The translations under genes and the position numbers were made by a program. Shown here piece by piece: positions 1 to 8,456 of a stretch of 64,000 bases of DNA. Origin of the DNA: Legionella feeleii (GTDB lineage Bacteria; Pseudomonadota; Gammaproteobacteria; Legionellales; Legionellaceae); contig NZ_LNYB01000080.1 of assembly GCF_001467625.1 (NCBI RefSeq), positions 130,762 to 194,761 of the forward strand. The letters are read 5' to 3'. Positions within the stretch are counted from its first letter, which is position 1. Each line of letters begins with the position of its first letter. The notes beneath the pieces were generated by a model. That model searched no databases and was not told the DNA's origin. It worked only from the letters and a program-made list of their open reading frames with translations.

Positions 1-100
1 GAAATACAACGCGTAGTGACAATCGTGTTCAGGTAAGTGGTGCAGTTTGAGAGCTTGCCAATTTGAGATTTTAATTTGTTAGCCATTCAGGTTACTATCT

Positions 101-721
101 ATGAGTCGGTTTTTTAGGGCACTTAATCCTTTTTCTAAATCATCCGGTATTTCTCCCCGGACTAAACCCATGCTGAGTATATTAGCCTCGGATGAAATAA
201 CCGATTTATTACCTCAGGAAATTATTCAATTACAATGGGAAGACAATTTATCCTGGGAAAGAACACTTGACGCAACGTACTTATGTTTAGTGGGTGAACA
301 TTATGAGCACCCGCCTGTAGCCGCTCAAAAAACTATATTTGAACAAGTCATGACAGCTTTTTTCCGACCCTATCTCATCCCGGTTATGATTGGCTCCGAG
401 CTCCATGCTCTGCATAAACATAACCGTCAAACAGGCATTAAAGGCGTTTTAGACTATTTGGTTTTTCCTTTATTAGCACGTAAATTAATTTCTGATACCT
501 ATTTAGAGCATAGAAAAAATACGCCTATTATTAACTCTATAGCCTGGGGAATTGCTATTCCACTTGAAGTGATCAGACACTCAGTGGGATTAGCACTTAC
601 AATCGCTCTGGTTCCCGTCGTCGCATTAGTTCATCTTTTGAGAAATTTAATTAATGCATTGTCAGGGCTAGAAATGGGCACTGACGTTAAAAACAAGGAT
701 CGAGTTGTAACGATAATCTAA
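101..721 (+). CDS. Hypothetical protein with hydrophobic C-terminal region
   Basis: I do not recognise this 206-residue protein. The first 140 residues are soluble and mixed in charge. Residues about 145-190 form one long hydrophobic stretch (roughly IAWGIAIPLEV to LVHLLRNLI) that could be one or two membrane helices or a membrane-inserting hairpin, followed by a short charged tail. There is no signal peptide. The ATG has a modest AGG upstream. A soluble N-terminus with a hydrophobic hairpin near the C-terminus is seen in some Legionella secreted membrane-targeted proteins, but that is only a resemblance of architecture. It stands alone, 309 bases before the next gene. Confidence 0.7.
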   Translation: MSRFFRALNPFSKSSGISPRTKPMLSILASDEITDLLPQEIIQLQWEDNLSWERTLDATYLCLVGEHYEHPPVAAQKTIFEQVMTAFFRPYLIPVMIGSELHALHKHNRQTGIKGVLDYLVFPLLARKLISDTYLEHRKNTPIINSIAWGIAIPLEVIRHSVGLALTIALVPVVALVHLLRNLINALSGLEMGTDVKNKDRVVTII

Positions 722-1030
722 TAACACACTAATGCTACTCCTGCTAATGGGGGCAGCCCCTGACTCCGTAACACCGGATAGAAAGTGATGAACCTGTAGT
801 ATCAGAGCAAGAATTATGCTGTAATCTTTACTATCTATTTGAAATAAAGTGCAAAGACATTAGGTTGCTGATTTTAATGGTAATTCAGGCAATATTGTGT
901 TGGTTTCACTTCTGTGGGTGAACCTGCTAATACACTGAATTGGCATAACAACAGCGACCTCACGGCAGCATAAAAATAGTGTAATGACAAGCGAGCATCC
1001 TTTTAATTTCACTGATAAAAGTATATTAAA
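722..1030. other. Intergenic region without recognised gene
   Basis: I see no open frame with a ribosome binding site, no tRNA and no strong hairpin here. It must carry the promoter of the transporter gene that follows, but no convincing -35/-10 pair stands out. Confidence 0.4.
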
Positions 1031-2347
1031 TTGGAAACAAAAATAGCCTCAAGCCGGCATCCATTGATCACTAAAGAAGTACTGATATCCAGTCTCGGCA
1101 ATACCATTGAGTGGTTTGATTTTGGGCTTTTTATTTTCATGGCGCCCATGATCGGTGCTAAATTTTTTCCACAAGCATCAGCTGGCAGTGGAACCATTGA
1201 CGTTTTAATCTTATTTGCAGTTGGTTTTCTTTGTCGACCACTCGGCGGTATCTTTTTTGGTTATTTTGGAGATACGCGCGGCCGTACAAAAACATTAAGA
1301 ATTTCTATCTTGATTATCACCATATCAACCTTGTTGGTGGGTGTTATTCCGTCTTATGAGACGATAGGGGTAACGGCTCCAATCCTGTTCATCCTACTCC
1401 GTTTAATACAAGGGATATCGATTGGTGGCGAATACAGTGGAATCATGATCTACCTCGCTGAATCAGCCCCGCAAAACAAACGGGGCCTTATCACCAGTTT
1501 TGCAGCAATAGGTGCAAATCTAGGGTTTTTATTTGCCACAATCACCTTGATGCTCATTCATTTATTTTTTACTGAAGAGGCTATTACACATTGGGCATGG
1601 CGCCTACCCTTTATTCTCATAGGATTACCAGGCTCATTAATCATTTATTACCGGTTTAAATTAGCTGAAACGCCTGTTTACTCGCAATTACAAAAAAGAC
1701 ATCGCATTGAGTCCTACCCATTTAGTGCGGCTATTAAGTTCGCACCCTACCAGTTGCTGAAAATTTTTGGACTTACTTGCATGGGCTCATCCTTTTACTA
1801 TGCATTCTTTGGTTATATGCCAACTTATCTGGAACACTATATTGGCTTTTCATTCGCCGACGCATTCATCATGAATAGCCTGATGTTAGTGCTAATGCTG
1901 TTTACAGTACCTTTGGCAGGCCTGTGTGGTGATTATTTTACCCGACGAAAAATACTGATAATCACCTCGACAGCCGTTATCGTTTTACTTTTACCCTGCT
2001 TTTATTTCCTGCAGTCCAAATCGATATTCCTGGCGCTCTTAGCTCTGGCTATAGCAACTGTTTTAAGCTCACTCGAGCAAGGAAATACGCTAACTGCTAT
2101 TGTTGAAAATTGCCCTGAGAACGTTCGCTATAGCGGAATAGCATTCTCTTATAATTTGGGAAATGCCTTATTCGGCGGCAGTGCGCCATTGATTATTACT
2201 CTACTGACAGAAAGAGCAGGCCTTATCACACCGGCTTATTATCTAATTTTTATGGCAAGTATCACGTTGCTTACCTCAACAACCTTATTGAGGAATAACC
2301 AGTCTTTAGGGCCTCTTCGCAAGCATCACGCCTTAGAATGTCAATGA
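1031..2347 (+). CDS. MFS transporter, metabolite:H+ symporter (MHS/ProP-like)
   Basis: A 438-residue, 12-helix major facilitator. The N-terminal NTIEWFDF (residues 24-31) is the hallmark of the MHS group (ProP, KgtP, ShiA type), and the loop between helices 2 and 3 carries the MFS motif A around G80-D81-x-x-G84-R85. The family imports osmolytes or organic acids by proton symport in the inner membrane; the substrate cannot be read from the sequence. The start is a TTG with no clear Shine-Dalgarno; it is the most upstream start after an in-frame stop and is needed to keep the NTIEWFDF helix. The gene is monocistronic. Confidence 0.88.
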   Translation: METKIASSRHPLITKEVLISSLGNTIEWFDFGLFIFMAPMIGAKFFPQASAGSGTIDVLILFAVGFLCRPLGGIFFGYFGDTRGRTKTLRISILIITISTLLVGVIPSYETIGVTAPILFILLRLIQGISIGGEYSGIMIYLAESAPQNKRGLITSFAAIGANLGFLFATITLMLIHLFFTEEAITHWAWRLPFILIGLPGSLIIYYRFKLAETPVYSQLQKRHRIESYPFSAAIKFAPYQLLKIFGLTCMGSSFYYAFFGYMPTYLEHYIGFSFADAFIMNSLMLVLMLFTVPLAGLCGDYFTRRKILIITSTAVIVLLLPCFYFLQSKSIFLALLALAIATVLSSLEQGNTLTAIVENCPENVRYSGIAFSYNLGNALFGGSAPLIITLLTERAGLITPAYYLIFMASITLLTSTTLLRNNQSLGPLRKHHALECQ

Positions 2348-2377
2348 ATCAGCGGCACCGTCGTTAACTCATTGTAT

Positions 2378-3250
2378 TTATGGGCCTCCAGGAGATGGCC
2401 GAGGTGGCTCATCTGCTTCAACCGCGTTATTCTCAAAAACCTCTTCGTTTTGGTTCTCTTTTAACTGTTCATTTTTTGGGGAAATGTCTTTTACACGATT
2501 AGCTCCTAAAATATTTCTGAAGAAATCCACAACCACCTGGCCGAAGTTACGCTTATCCATTCTTTTTGCCAGTTCACGATGGCCATAGCTAATCATATTA
2601 TTTTCAACGTTGATAGATGGCTCTGTGCCGCTATTTGAAAAATCTATATTAATTGTGCCCGCCGCTTTAATGACATAATCAGAACCCTTTTTTGGCAAAA
2701 GTCGTGGGTTCTCTGAATCAACCTTCATTTTTCCAGCGACTAGGGGATTACTTATAATCAGGTCTTTTACTGTTGCGAGCTCTTGAATTTTAAACCCGGT
2801 TTTACTGGTAACGATGTTAATTGATACATCCATTTGACCTACTGTGGCGAAGGGTATATCCATATCCAGATCTTCATCGTATTCCTTCATTGAAACGGCC
2901 AGTGGACTTGATACTGGGTACATAAACCCGCCCTGGTGGAAACTCTTCTTTAAATAGTCAACGATTTCGCCGGCTTTGGTTTGGTCGAGAGGTTGCATAT
3001 CTTTTAAAATGACTTTTTGAAAAAAAGATTCAACATCCTCTTCACTCTCGAATCCATTGAACTGATCAGCATATTCCTTAATCGGAACTCCATTAATTTT
3101 CATTCTACCTTGCAGGGATTCTCTAACCCAATCCAATTGAAGATTAGCATCACCAGTGTTTGCTTTAGAAATATCTACTGGACTATAGCGGCTGCGGAAT
3201 TTTTCCCATTTTCCTTTTCCCATGAGTGATGCTTCGTTACAACGGGGCAT
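2378..3250 (-). CDS. Hypothetical protein, paralogue of the 52.7-kb gene; possible secreted effector
   Basis: A 290-residue soluble protein of unknown function with no signal peptide or membrane helix and a proline-rich C-terminus (ending PPRPSPGGP) after an acidic patch. It aligns by eye with the 207-residue protein at 52669-53292: both share a W-x-R block followed by a short x-NG-x strand, then a helix ending FHQGG, then matching beta-rich segments (VGQMDVSINIV versus VNGTMNFTVV; GTINIDFS versus AVYSIDLT). The paralogy within one genome and the lack of export signal are in keeping with a lineage-specific Dot/Icm substrate family, which is inference. Start could also be the internal Met at residue 10. 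Confidence 0.65.
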   Translation of the reverse strand: MPRCNEASLMGKGKWEKFRSRYSPVDISKANTGDANLQLDWVRESLQGRMKINGVPIKEYADQFNGFESEEDVESFFQKVILKDMQPLDQTKAGEIVDYLKKSFHQGGFMYPVSSPLAVSMKEYDEDLDMDIPFATVGQMDVSINIVTSKTGFKIQELATVKDLIISNPLVAGKMKVDSENPRLLPKKGSDYVIKAAGTINIDFSNSGTEPSINVENNMISYGHRELAKRMDKRNFGQVVVDFFRNILGANRVKDISPKNEQLKENQNEEVFENNAVEADEPPRPSPGGP

Positions 3251-3628
3251 ACATTAATTTTAGACTGTTTATAAATTTGAGGGCGAACTATGGGGGCACT
3301 GCTTGTATTTTGCATCCGTATTGATTGTTGAATACAAGAGTCAAGCCTTGATCCATGCGTGCTTCAGATAAATAGCCAGCGTAACCTGGTTACTTGCAAC
3401 CAGGGGTTTACAGGAAGCGCCTCTGAGCAGGCAAACTTTCCCCTTTGCCCAAGTTAATATGAGAGCGCGCCTTAGGGAATAAGAAAAAAAGGAAAGCCCC
3501 TTTCTCTCTATCTGTGTTGACTCATATGAGTGAATTCTGGTGAATTAAAAATAGTAGATGAAATAGAAATCCTGGTTGCAAGCAACTAGGCTACGCTTGC
3601 TGATTTAATTTTTATAAATAAAGCTGGT
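3251..3628. other. Intergenic region with two related hairpins
   Basis: No gene is seen. Two similar inverted repeats occur: 3385-3404 (CCTGGTT / AACCAGG, 6-base loop) and 3571-3590 (CCTGGTTGC / GCAACTAGG, one mismatch). The second ends just before the open frame of the HxsC-like gene, suggesting a rearrangement scar at that gene's 5' end. Confidence 0.45.
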
Positions 3629-4657
3629 TTGTCAAATCTACCATCAGGTTTTAAAGCTTATCTTATTTTTGTACCTGAAAATATTAGAGCTTCAGAAACA
3701 GTTTTAGAAAATATCTTTGCTATACCACAGGATTTTAATTACCTTGAAACAGATGATATTGTTGTCATTAATCCAGAAAAGAATTCGATCAAAGTCGCTT
3801 TCAGAAAAAATAGCCAATTTAACTCAATATTAGTCACAGAAAATTGCAACAATTTCTGCTTGATGTGCTCTCAGCCACCAAGAAACATTAATGATAGATA
3901 TTTAGTTAATGAAATTTTATCTATGATTCCTTTAATAAGCCCAACCGCGGCTGAAATAGGTATTACTGGCGGTGAGCCTACATTATTAGGTAACGACCTC
4001 GTTACCATGTTTAAACGCTTTAAAAATCATCTACCAAGGACAGCTATCCATGTTTTAACAAATGGCAGGAACTTCATAGATACGCAACTAGTAAAAAACA
4101 TCGCCAAAGTAGATCACCCTGACTTAATGTTTGGCATTCCACTTTATTCAGATGTACCAAGTATCCATGATTATGTGGTGCAAGCTAATAATGCCTATAA
4201 TGAAACGCTCAAAGGAATTATTAATTTAAAATCAGTTAATCAAAAAGTTGAAATTCGGGTTGTTCTTCATAAGCAAACTTATCAGCGTTTACCCCAACTT
4301 GCTGAGTTTATTACTCGCAATCTCTTATTTGTAGATCATGTGGCTCTAATGGGGCTTGAAATGATGGGCTTTACTAAAGCTAATCTTGATTCTTTATGGA
4401 TTGATCCTATCAACTATCAGAACGAGCTTGCTCAAGCAGTTCAAATTTTACATCGGTTTGGTATGAATGTTTCAATCTATAATCATCAGTTATGCTTGCT
4501 TGATAAAACCCTTTGGCGATTTGCTAAAAAAAGTATTTCTGATTGGAAAAATGAATATATGCCTGAGTGTAGTGAATGTTCCATTAAGGACAAATGTGGT
4601 GGATTCTTCAGTTCAGCACACTTTAAATATAGCAGCCATATTAAGGCAATATCGTAA
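3629..4657 (+). CDS. hxsC: Radical SAM protein, HxsC-like (His-Xaa-Ser system maturase)
   Basis: A 342-residue radical SAM enzyme. The 4Fe-4S/SAM motif C73-x3-C77-x2-C80 lies in the segment ENCNNFCLMCSQPPR, the GGEP motif follows near residue 114, and an extra Cys cluster C314-x2-C317-x5-C323 sits near the C-terminus as in SPASM/twitch-type maturases. The phrases LMCSQPP, VDHVALMGLEM and SISDWKNEY are what I know from HxsC, one of the paired maturases of the His-Xaa-Ser peptide system. The partners HxsB, HxsD and the HxsA repeat peptide are absent from the window. The start is a TTG without Shine-Dalgarno; the frame stays open only back to a stop at 3587, so the N-terminus may be truncated. 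The next gene follows after 36 bases. Confidence 0.75.
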   Translation: MSNLPSGFKAYLIFVPENIRASETVLENIFAIPQDFNYLETDDIVVINPEKNSIKVAFRKNSQFNSILVTENCNNFCLMCSQPPRNINDRYLVNEILSMIPLISPTAAEIGITGGEPTLLGNDLVTMFKRFKNHLPRTAIHVLTNGRNFIDTQLVKNIAKVDHPDLMFGIPLYSDVPSIHDYVVQANNAYNETLKGIINLKSVNQKVEIRVVLHKQTYQRLPQLAEFITRNLLFVDHVALMGLEMMGFTKANLDSLWIDPINYQNELAQAVQILHRFGMNVSIYNHQLCLLDKTLWRFAKKSISDWKNEYMPECSECSIKDKCGGFFSSAHFKYSSHIKAIS

Positions 4658-4693
4658 TTAATATGTGTTTAAAAATTAAAAAATAATAAACAC

Positions 4694-5260
4694 ATGGATG
4701 TCATTAAAACTAATGATGCTGTGTATAATTCCGGAGTTAAATTGACTAATACAATCACAAAAAAACCAAATTATATAATTCATCTGATTTATGCAGGTTC
4801 TTTTTTATTGGCAGTATCGTTGGTTATTGCTTATTTAGTTTGGAGCAAAAACCAATTAGCAATTCGTCATAAAGAACTGGAAGAAAAAATTAGAATAAAT
4901 GAACAAAAGCGTTTGGTTCAAGAAAGAGAGCACAAAATTAAAATAAAGCTTTGTATGAATAAAGCTATGGAGCTTTACAGTCAAGACTGGGCAGAGGCTT
5001 GTATACAGCAAAATAGAAAGAATAAAAATGGATTTGAGAACTGCAGAAACCGAGCAGATGCTTATGTAAAATATATGAAAACATCTTATACAACAACCGA
5101 AGAGAGTGCTCGTCTTTACAACTATCAGCTAGCCCAATGTAAAAGCTTATATAGCTTCAGTAATAAACCTAACCTAAACTGCAGCTTACCAACTACCCTA
5201 GCTCATAGCGTGAATGCCGGATTAAAAAAATACGAACAAACTTGTCGAGAAATAATATAA
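4694..5260 (+). CDS. Hypothetical single-pass membrane protein
   Basis: A 188-residue protein with one membrane helix at about residues 28-50, followed by a charged segment with coiled-coil character (about 55-85, rich in Glu, Lys and Arg) and a domain with six or so cysteines, placed outside the membrane if the N-terminus is cytoplasmic. The cysteines could form disulphides in the periplasm. No family is recognised. It lies 36 bases after the HxsC-like gene in the same direction and may be cotranscribed with it, but it has no His-x-Ser repeats and so is not the classical HxsA substrate. Confidence 0.65.
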   Translation: MDVIKTNDAVYNSGVKLTNTITKKPNYIIHLIYAGSFLLAVSLVIAYLVWSKNQLAIRHKELEEKIRINEQKRLVQEREHKIKIKLCMNKAMELYSQDWAEACIQQNRKNKNGFENCRNRADAYVKYMKTSYTTTEESARLYNYQLAQCKSLYSFSNKPNLNCSLPTTLAHSVNAGLKKYEQTCREII

Positions 5261-5385
5261 CTCTGTAAATCGTTTTAATTTGAGGCAGCACTTAGCAGAG
5301 CTTGAATTTTTAGCGTTGAATACTGAACCCATTGGTAGAAGTGGATTCTATAATGTAGGTAATATGTAAATATCTGAGATGTAAA

Positions 5386-5649
5386 ATGAAAAAAGCAATT
5401 GTTATATTAACATGCATATTTAGTCTAAACTGCTTTGCCTCTGATTATTCTTATGACGTCTCAGGAGAAGATGAAAACGGCAAAGAACTTGAGGGCACTA
5501 TATACTCCAATAAAGGAGAGCAAGAGGTTACCGGCGAGTTAACCGATGAGGATGGAAATTCAGTTGAATTTGAGGGTCAATGGGATGGGCAAGGGCATAT
5601 TAGTGGTGAAACGGAGGATGGTGTTTCAGTAGACCTATACACTGAATAA
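5386..5649 (+). CDS. Small exported acidic protein
   Basis: An 87-residue protein with a clear signal peptide (MKKAIVILTCIFSLNCFA, cleavage expected after residue 18). The mature part is about 69 residues, very acidic, and consists of short repeated beta-strand-like units with the pattern EDENGKE / DEDGNSVE / TEDGVSVD. No family is recognised. It is likely periplasmic or secreted. No partner is evident; the next gene on this strand is over 700 bases downstream. Confidence 0.65.
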   Translation: MKKAIVILTCIFSLNCFASDYSYDVSGEDENGKELEGTIYSNKGEQEVTGELTDEDGNSVEFEGQWDGQGHISGETEDGVSVDLYTE

Positions 5650-5669
5650 GTCATAATACTAAGTAAAAG

Positions 5670-5729
5670 TGGGGCTTAGGGCCAGAGCTTGAATTTGAGT
5701 ATTGAACACAAGATTCAAGGCCTGCCCCA
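5670..5729. repeat. Nested hairpin after the small exported protein gene
   Basis: Outer arms TGGGGC (5670-5675) and GCCCCA (5724-5729) enclose perfect inner arms CTTGAAT (5688-5694) and ATTCAAG (5713-5719). Diverged versions of the same words occur near 5290-5340. It could act as a transcription terminator or be a degenerate palindromic repeat; no T run follows. Confidence 0.4.
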
Positions 5730-5828
5730 TTGGTGCAGCAATGACACTTTCAACATCCCATGCAGTACTTCTCAAGCAAACCAACCTTCTTTTTTAGTTT
5801 AAGAACTTGTGGGCAGGGCTGAATTTGC

Positions 5829-6026
5829 TCACTTCGTGGGAGGTATGAGCCATGACCTACCTTGTTTCTCTCTGTAAATAAATATCTCATTTGGTAATGC
5901 TTCACCTCTATAATACGTTTTTGATAAGATATTTTTTACATCAGCTAATGTTCCATTACTGTATAAATCGTAATAATTTCTTTTAAACTGATTCGAGTTC
6001 TCACTAGATTTTATATGTAGAATCAT
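5829..6026 (-). CDS. Small hypothetical protein
   Basis: A 65-residue open frame whose ATG is preceded by AAGGAA at a spacing of about 8 bases, which makes it more credible than a chance frame. The product is soluble and rich in Tyr, Asn, Ser and Lys with no signal peptide. It does not resemble any family I know. It is isolated between the small exported protein and the regulator genes. Confidence 0.4.
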   Translation of the reverse strand: MILHIKSSENSNQFKRNYYDLYSNGTLADVKNILSKTYYRGEALPNEIFIYREKQGRSWLIPPTK

Positions 6027-6394
6027 TTCACAATTCCTTGTAAATCATCGGGTTATTTCCCAAGTTTCTTATTGTTCCTCAACCTACTCCTTATTTAATT
6101 ATAGGTATAAGATAACATGAGGGTCGTCATTTATTTTTCAATATGCACATTAAGAGATCAATTAGTGTAACTTCATTGTCGAAAGAAGAAGAAAAGCTTC
6201 GAGCTGAGGCAAGGAGCAAGAATTAGCACCCCGCAGCGAGCCCCCTGAAAACACACTAAATTTTCCAGTTGCAACTCACTGCGGAATAAAATAAGATTGA
6301 AACGCGTTTTAAGTTTAAATGCACTAAAAGCGCTGATAGGAGGGATTGCAGTCCCCCGCTACCAGCTAACCACAATCTATCCAGGAGATAAATT
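6027..6394. other. Intergenic region, no firm gene
   Basis: An AT-rich stretch with no supported gene. Two good Shine-Dalgarno-like words occur at its right end (AGGAGG near 6341 and CAGGAG near 6382), the second serving the short frame at 6395. Confidence 0.35.
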
Positions 6395-6484
6395 ATGGCT
6401 GACGTCATGTTATTTCATTTGCATTCCTTTTTTCAACGTTTCCTTCGTAAGAAACGGCATAAAATCCCCCTTTTTTCGACGTGA
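6395..6484 (+). CDS. Possible 29-residue basic peptide
   Basis: A short frame with ATG preceded by CAGGAG at about 8 bases. The product begins MADVMLFHLHSFFQRFLRKK, with an amphipathic hydrophobic first half and a strongly basic second half (RKKRHK). It could be a leader peptide, a small membrane-active peptide, or nothing. Only the ribosome binding site supports it. Confidence 0.25.
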   Translation: MADVMLFHLHSFFQRFLRKKRHKIPLFST

Positions 6485-6597
6485 CCCTTAGGTTTTGTTA
6501 GCTATTTGCGCAAGTAAATCGCTAAACGAACACTAATGTTTCCAATACTCACTGCACGGGTAGGAACAGTCACGTCTCTTGCCCGTGTTCTTTTAAT

Positions 6598-6646
6598 GTA
6601 GGTCGGGTCTTGACCCGACTGCTGTTGGGTGAGTTTCCCAACCTAC
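6598..6646. repeat. REP-like palindromic element (GTAGG/CCTAC ends)
   Basis: Begins GTAGG and ends CCTAC. Contains the perfect inverted repeat GTCGGGTC-TT-GACCCGAC (6602-6619) and a second hairpin GTTGGG / CCCAAC (6624-6642). It lies 13 bases before the HTH gene and is a diverged member of the GTAG-type REP family seen at 7523, 53394 and 57768. Confidence 0.65.
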
Positions 6647-6659
6647 GCTGGAGAACAAC

Positions 6660-7052
6660 ATGGACAGTAACAGAATGAATGAACATGCTTTTATTCATTA
6701 CCACACCGCGAAACAGAAACAGTTTTTTAAAGCCTTTGCGCGTGATTACTTAACCTATTTAGGTAATCCAAACCCTAGCAACAAGCAGCTTGCTGAAGTG
6801 CAGACCTTGTTGTCACAGGCCTGGGTACAGCGGCCGCTTTGTATCGATGGGCGCTTAACCCCGCGTGAGCAACAGTGTTTGTATTTATCCTCGCTGGGGA
6901 AAAGTATTAAAGAGATTGCTAGCTTTTTTGCGGTGTCGGAACGGCAGGTTGTGTGGCTTCGCAATACTATTTTTCAGAAACTTGGTTGTAAAAACATAGC
7001 GGAGGCGATTGCCAAGGGTTTGCGCTATGGGGAAATCGCAGCGCCTGAGTAA
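6660..7052 (+). CDS. LuxR-type helix-turn-helix regulator
   Basis: A 130-residue protein. Residues about 65-122 form a LuxR/GerE DNA-binding domain: LTPREQQCLYLSSLGKSIKE is the typical first half, followed by the recognition helix region around SERQVVWLRNTIFQKLG. The N-terminal 60 residues are helical and match no receiver or autoinducer-binding domain. It is a small DNA-binding protein, and the single-domain response regulator gene 83 bases downstream may be its partner in a split two-component output, which is inference from adjacency. A REP-like palindrome sits directly upstream and may have altered its 5' region. Confidence 0.85.
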   Translation: MDSNRMNEHAFIHYHTAKQKQFFKAFARDYLTYLGNPNPSNKQLAEVQTLLSQAWVQRPLCIDGRLTPREQQCLYLSSLGKSIKEIASFFAVSERQVVWLRNTIFQKLGCKNIAEAIAKGLRYGEIAAPE

Positions 7053-7135
7053 GGCCGGTGTAAAACCAGCGGTTCCCCAAAATTATGGCAACACGATGTT
7101 GGGCAAAGGTCCAATCTACAATAAAGGAATAAATC

Positions 7136-7495
7136 ATGACACAACTTTTAATCGTTGAAGACAATGTTATCTGCCAACAGATGTATCGTTCGTTATTGAG
7201 TGACGAGTATCAATTAACCCTCGCAGAAACTGCACAACAAGCATTGGAAACACTGGCCACCCAATGCTTCGACTGCATCCTGCTTGATTTGGGTTTACCG
7301 GATAGGCCGGGTGAGGAAATTTTACCGTTGATTCGGGCAATCCCTCTCTATGAAAGGACACCGATTATTGTGATTTCAGCGCATGTGGATGAACCTTTGG
7401 GAAAACACTGTCTGGCGATGGGGGCAAATCAGGTTTATGTGAAACCCTTGTTGCCGACGATGTTGCGGCGGATGGTGGAGAGTACGTTGATTTAA
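7136..7495 (+). CDS. Single-domain response regulator (REC only)
   Basis: A 119-residue CheY-like receiver domain with no output domain. The acidic pocket is E8-D9, the phosphoacceptor is D51 (in LLDLGLP), the switch residue is S81 in VISA, and the conserved lysine is K103 followed by P104. It would be phosphorylated by a histidine kinase not present in the window and probably acts by protein contact, possibly with the LuxR-type protein encoded upstream. A Shine-Dalgarno-like AAAGGAA precedes the ATG. Its 3' two thirds is duplicated immediately downstream. Confidence 0.88.
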   Translation: MTQLLIVEDNVICQQMYRSLLSDEYQLTLAETAQQALETLATQCFDCILLDLGLPDRPGEEILPLIRAIPLYERTPIIVISAHVDEPLGKHCLAMGANQVYVKPLLPTMLRRMVESTLI

Positions 7496-7522
7496 AGGAC
7501 TATTGCGGAGTTGCTCCCTTAT

Positions 7523-7610
7523 GTAGGTTGGGTCGTGACCCAACTTACTAACCTGAGAATTCCCTGAAATGATATTCCAGAAGTTTTTGTTGGGTCGCGA
7601 CCCAACCTAC
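7523..7610. repeat. REPIN-like pair of inverted GTAG REPs
   Basis: Two REP palindromes in opposite orientation: GTAGG plus TTGGGTCGTGACCCAA at 7523-7544, and TTGGGTCGCGACCCAA plus CCTAC ending at 7610. The sequence between them is the reverse complement of the spacer in the 91-bp array at 53394, so both loci carry the same element. A GTAG tetranucleotide next to a palindrome is the signature of REPs mobilised by RAYT transposases (established knowledge); no RAYT gene is in the window. Confidence 0.8.
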
Positions 7611-7841
7611 TTCGACTGCATCCTGCTTGATTTGGGTTTACCGGACAGGCCGGGTGAGGAAATTTTACCGTTGATTCGGGCAATCCCTCTCTATGAAAGG
7701 ACACCCATTATTGTGATTTCAGCGCATGTGGATGAACCCTTGGGGAAACACTGTCTGGCGATGGGGGCAAATCAGGTTTATGTGAAACCCTTGTTGCCGA
7801 CGATGTTGCGGCGCATGGTGGCGAGCGTGTTGATTCATTGA
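7569..7841 (+). pseudogene. 5'-truncated duplicate of the response regulator
   Basis: From 7610 onward this copies 7267-7495 of the intact receiver gene with only a few base changes and keeps the same frame from D51 to the end. It lacks the first 43 residues, including the acidic pocket E8-D9, so it cannot be phosphorylated normally. The frame opens with an ATG inside the REPIN and no Shine-Dalgarno. The junction falls exactly at the CCTAC end of the REPIN. Confidence 0.8.
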
Positions 7842-7860
7842 TGTTGCGAGTGTTTGAATC

Positions 7861-7890
7861 CCCGGGTTACAGCCTTTGGCTTAACCCGGG
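7861..7890. repeat. CGGGTTA-type palindromic repeat
   Basis: CCCGGGTTA-c-AGCC ttt GGCT-TAACCCGGG, a 13-bp stem with one bulged base. The same type of palindrome occurs at 48727-48754. It separates the duplicated regulator from a convergent gene and may double as a terminator. Confidence 0.6.
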
Positions 7891-7937
7891 CTACATTAAA
7901 ATGCGAGCTCTGTGCGGAGGTGGGAATCTTATGATTA

Positions 7938-8456
7938 TTATGGCAAGGAATCCAGCTTTGCCGATTTTTTATGGGGTTTTTGTTTTTTAAACATAAAGGA
8001 AATTTGTCCCCCACGCTCAAGAATAGCCTCATAAATTGGCTCTATGGTGTTGATACCGTGTTGGAGCCTCAATGCCTGTAAAATATCATTTGAAGTAATG
8101 CGGCAACACTGGAGGCTTTTTCTCACGTATCGTCCATTTTTAATAATGATAACTTTCTCCCCTTTGATGTACTTTCCAATCCCATGACTTTTATAGGTCA
8201 AGTAAGCGAGGAAACGGTAAACCAAAACAATCAGTGTGCAGACAATCATTGAAGGCAAGAGGGGAATATTATTGACAATGGCTTCACCTAATATGGCACC
8301 GAGAATGATGTAAATAATAAAATCCAGCGGGGAGTGATTCCCATAAAGGCGTGACAGGTTAACCCTGAACAAGATAATCGCATACAAGGTAATGACCAGG
8401 CCGCGTAGATACAAACCGTAGTCCCAAATTTCGCCAAACCCGAAGAACTTTTCCAT
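7938..8456 (-). CDS. DUF421/YetF-like membrane protein
   Basis: A 172-residue protein with three hydrophobic N-terminal helices (about residues 15-90), followed by a small cytoplasmic alpha/beta domain containing GEKVIIIKNGRY and ITSNDILQALRLQHGI, the pattern of the YetF/YcaP (DUF421) family. These proteins form inner-membrane oligomers of unknown function. The start chosen is the ATG at 8456 (MEKFFGFGE) because AAAGGAT lies 7 bases upstream; a longer frame starting at 8501 has no ribosome binding site. Confidence 0.75.
   Translation of the reverse strand: MEKFFGFGEIWDYGLYLRGLVITLYAIILFRVNLSRLYGNHSPLDFIIYIILGAILGEAIVNNIPLLPSMIVCTLIVLVYRFLAYLTYKSHGIGKYIKGEKVIIIKNGRYVRKSLQCCRITSNDILQALRLQHGINTIEPIYEAILERGGQISFMFKKQKPHKKSAKLDSLP

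Noticed and set aside
6297..6491. 64-codon frame with LKALIGG near its start, recalling a double-glycine leader
   Set aside because: TTG start with no ribosome binding site, the Glu at -8 is missing, and two good Shine-Dalgarno words inside it serve other frames. Not strong enough next to the clear case at 20742.
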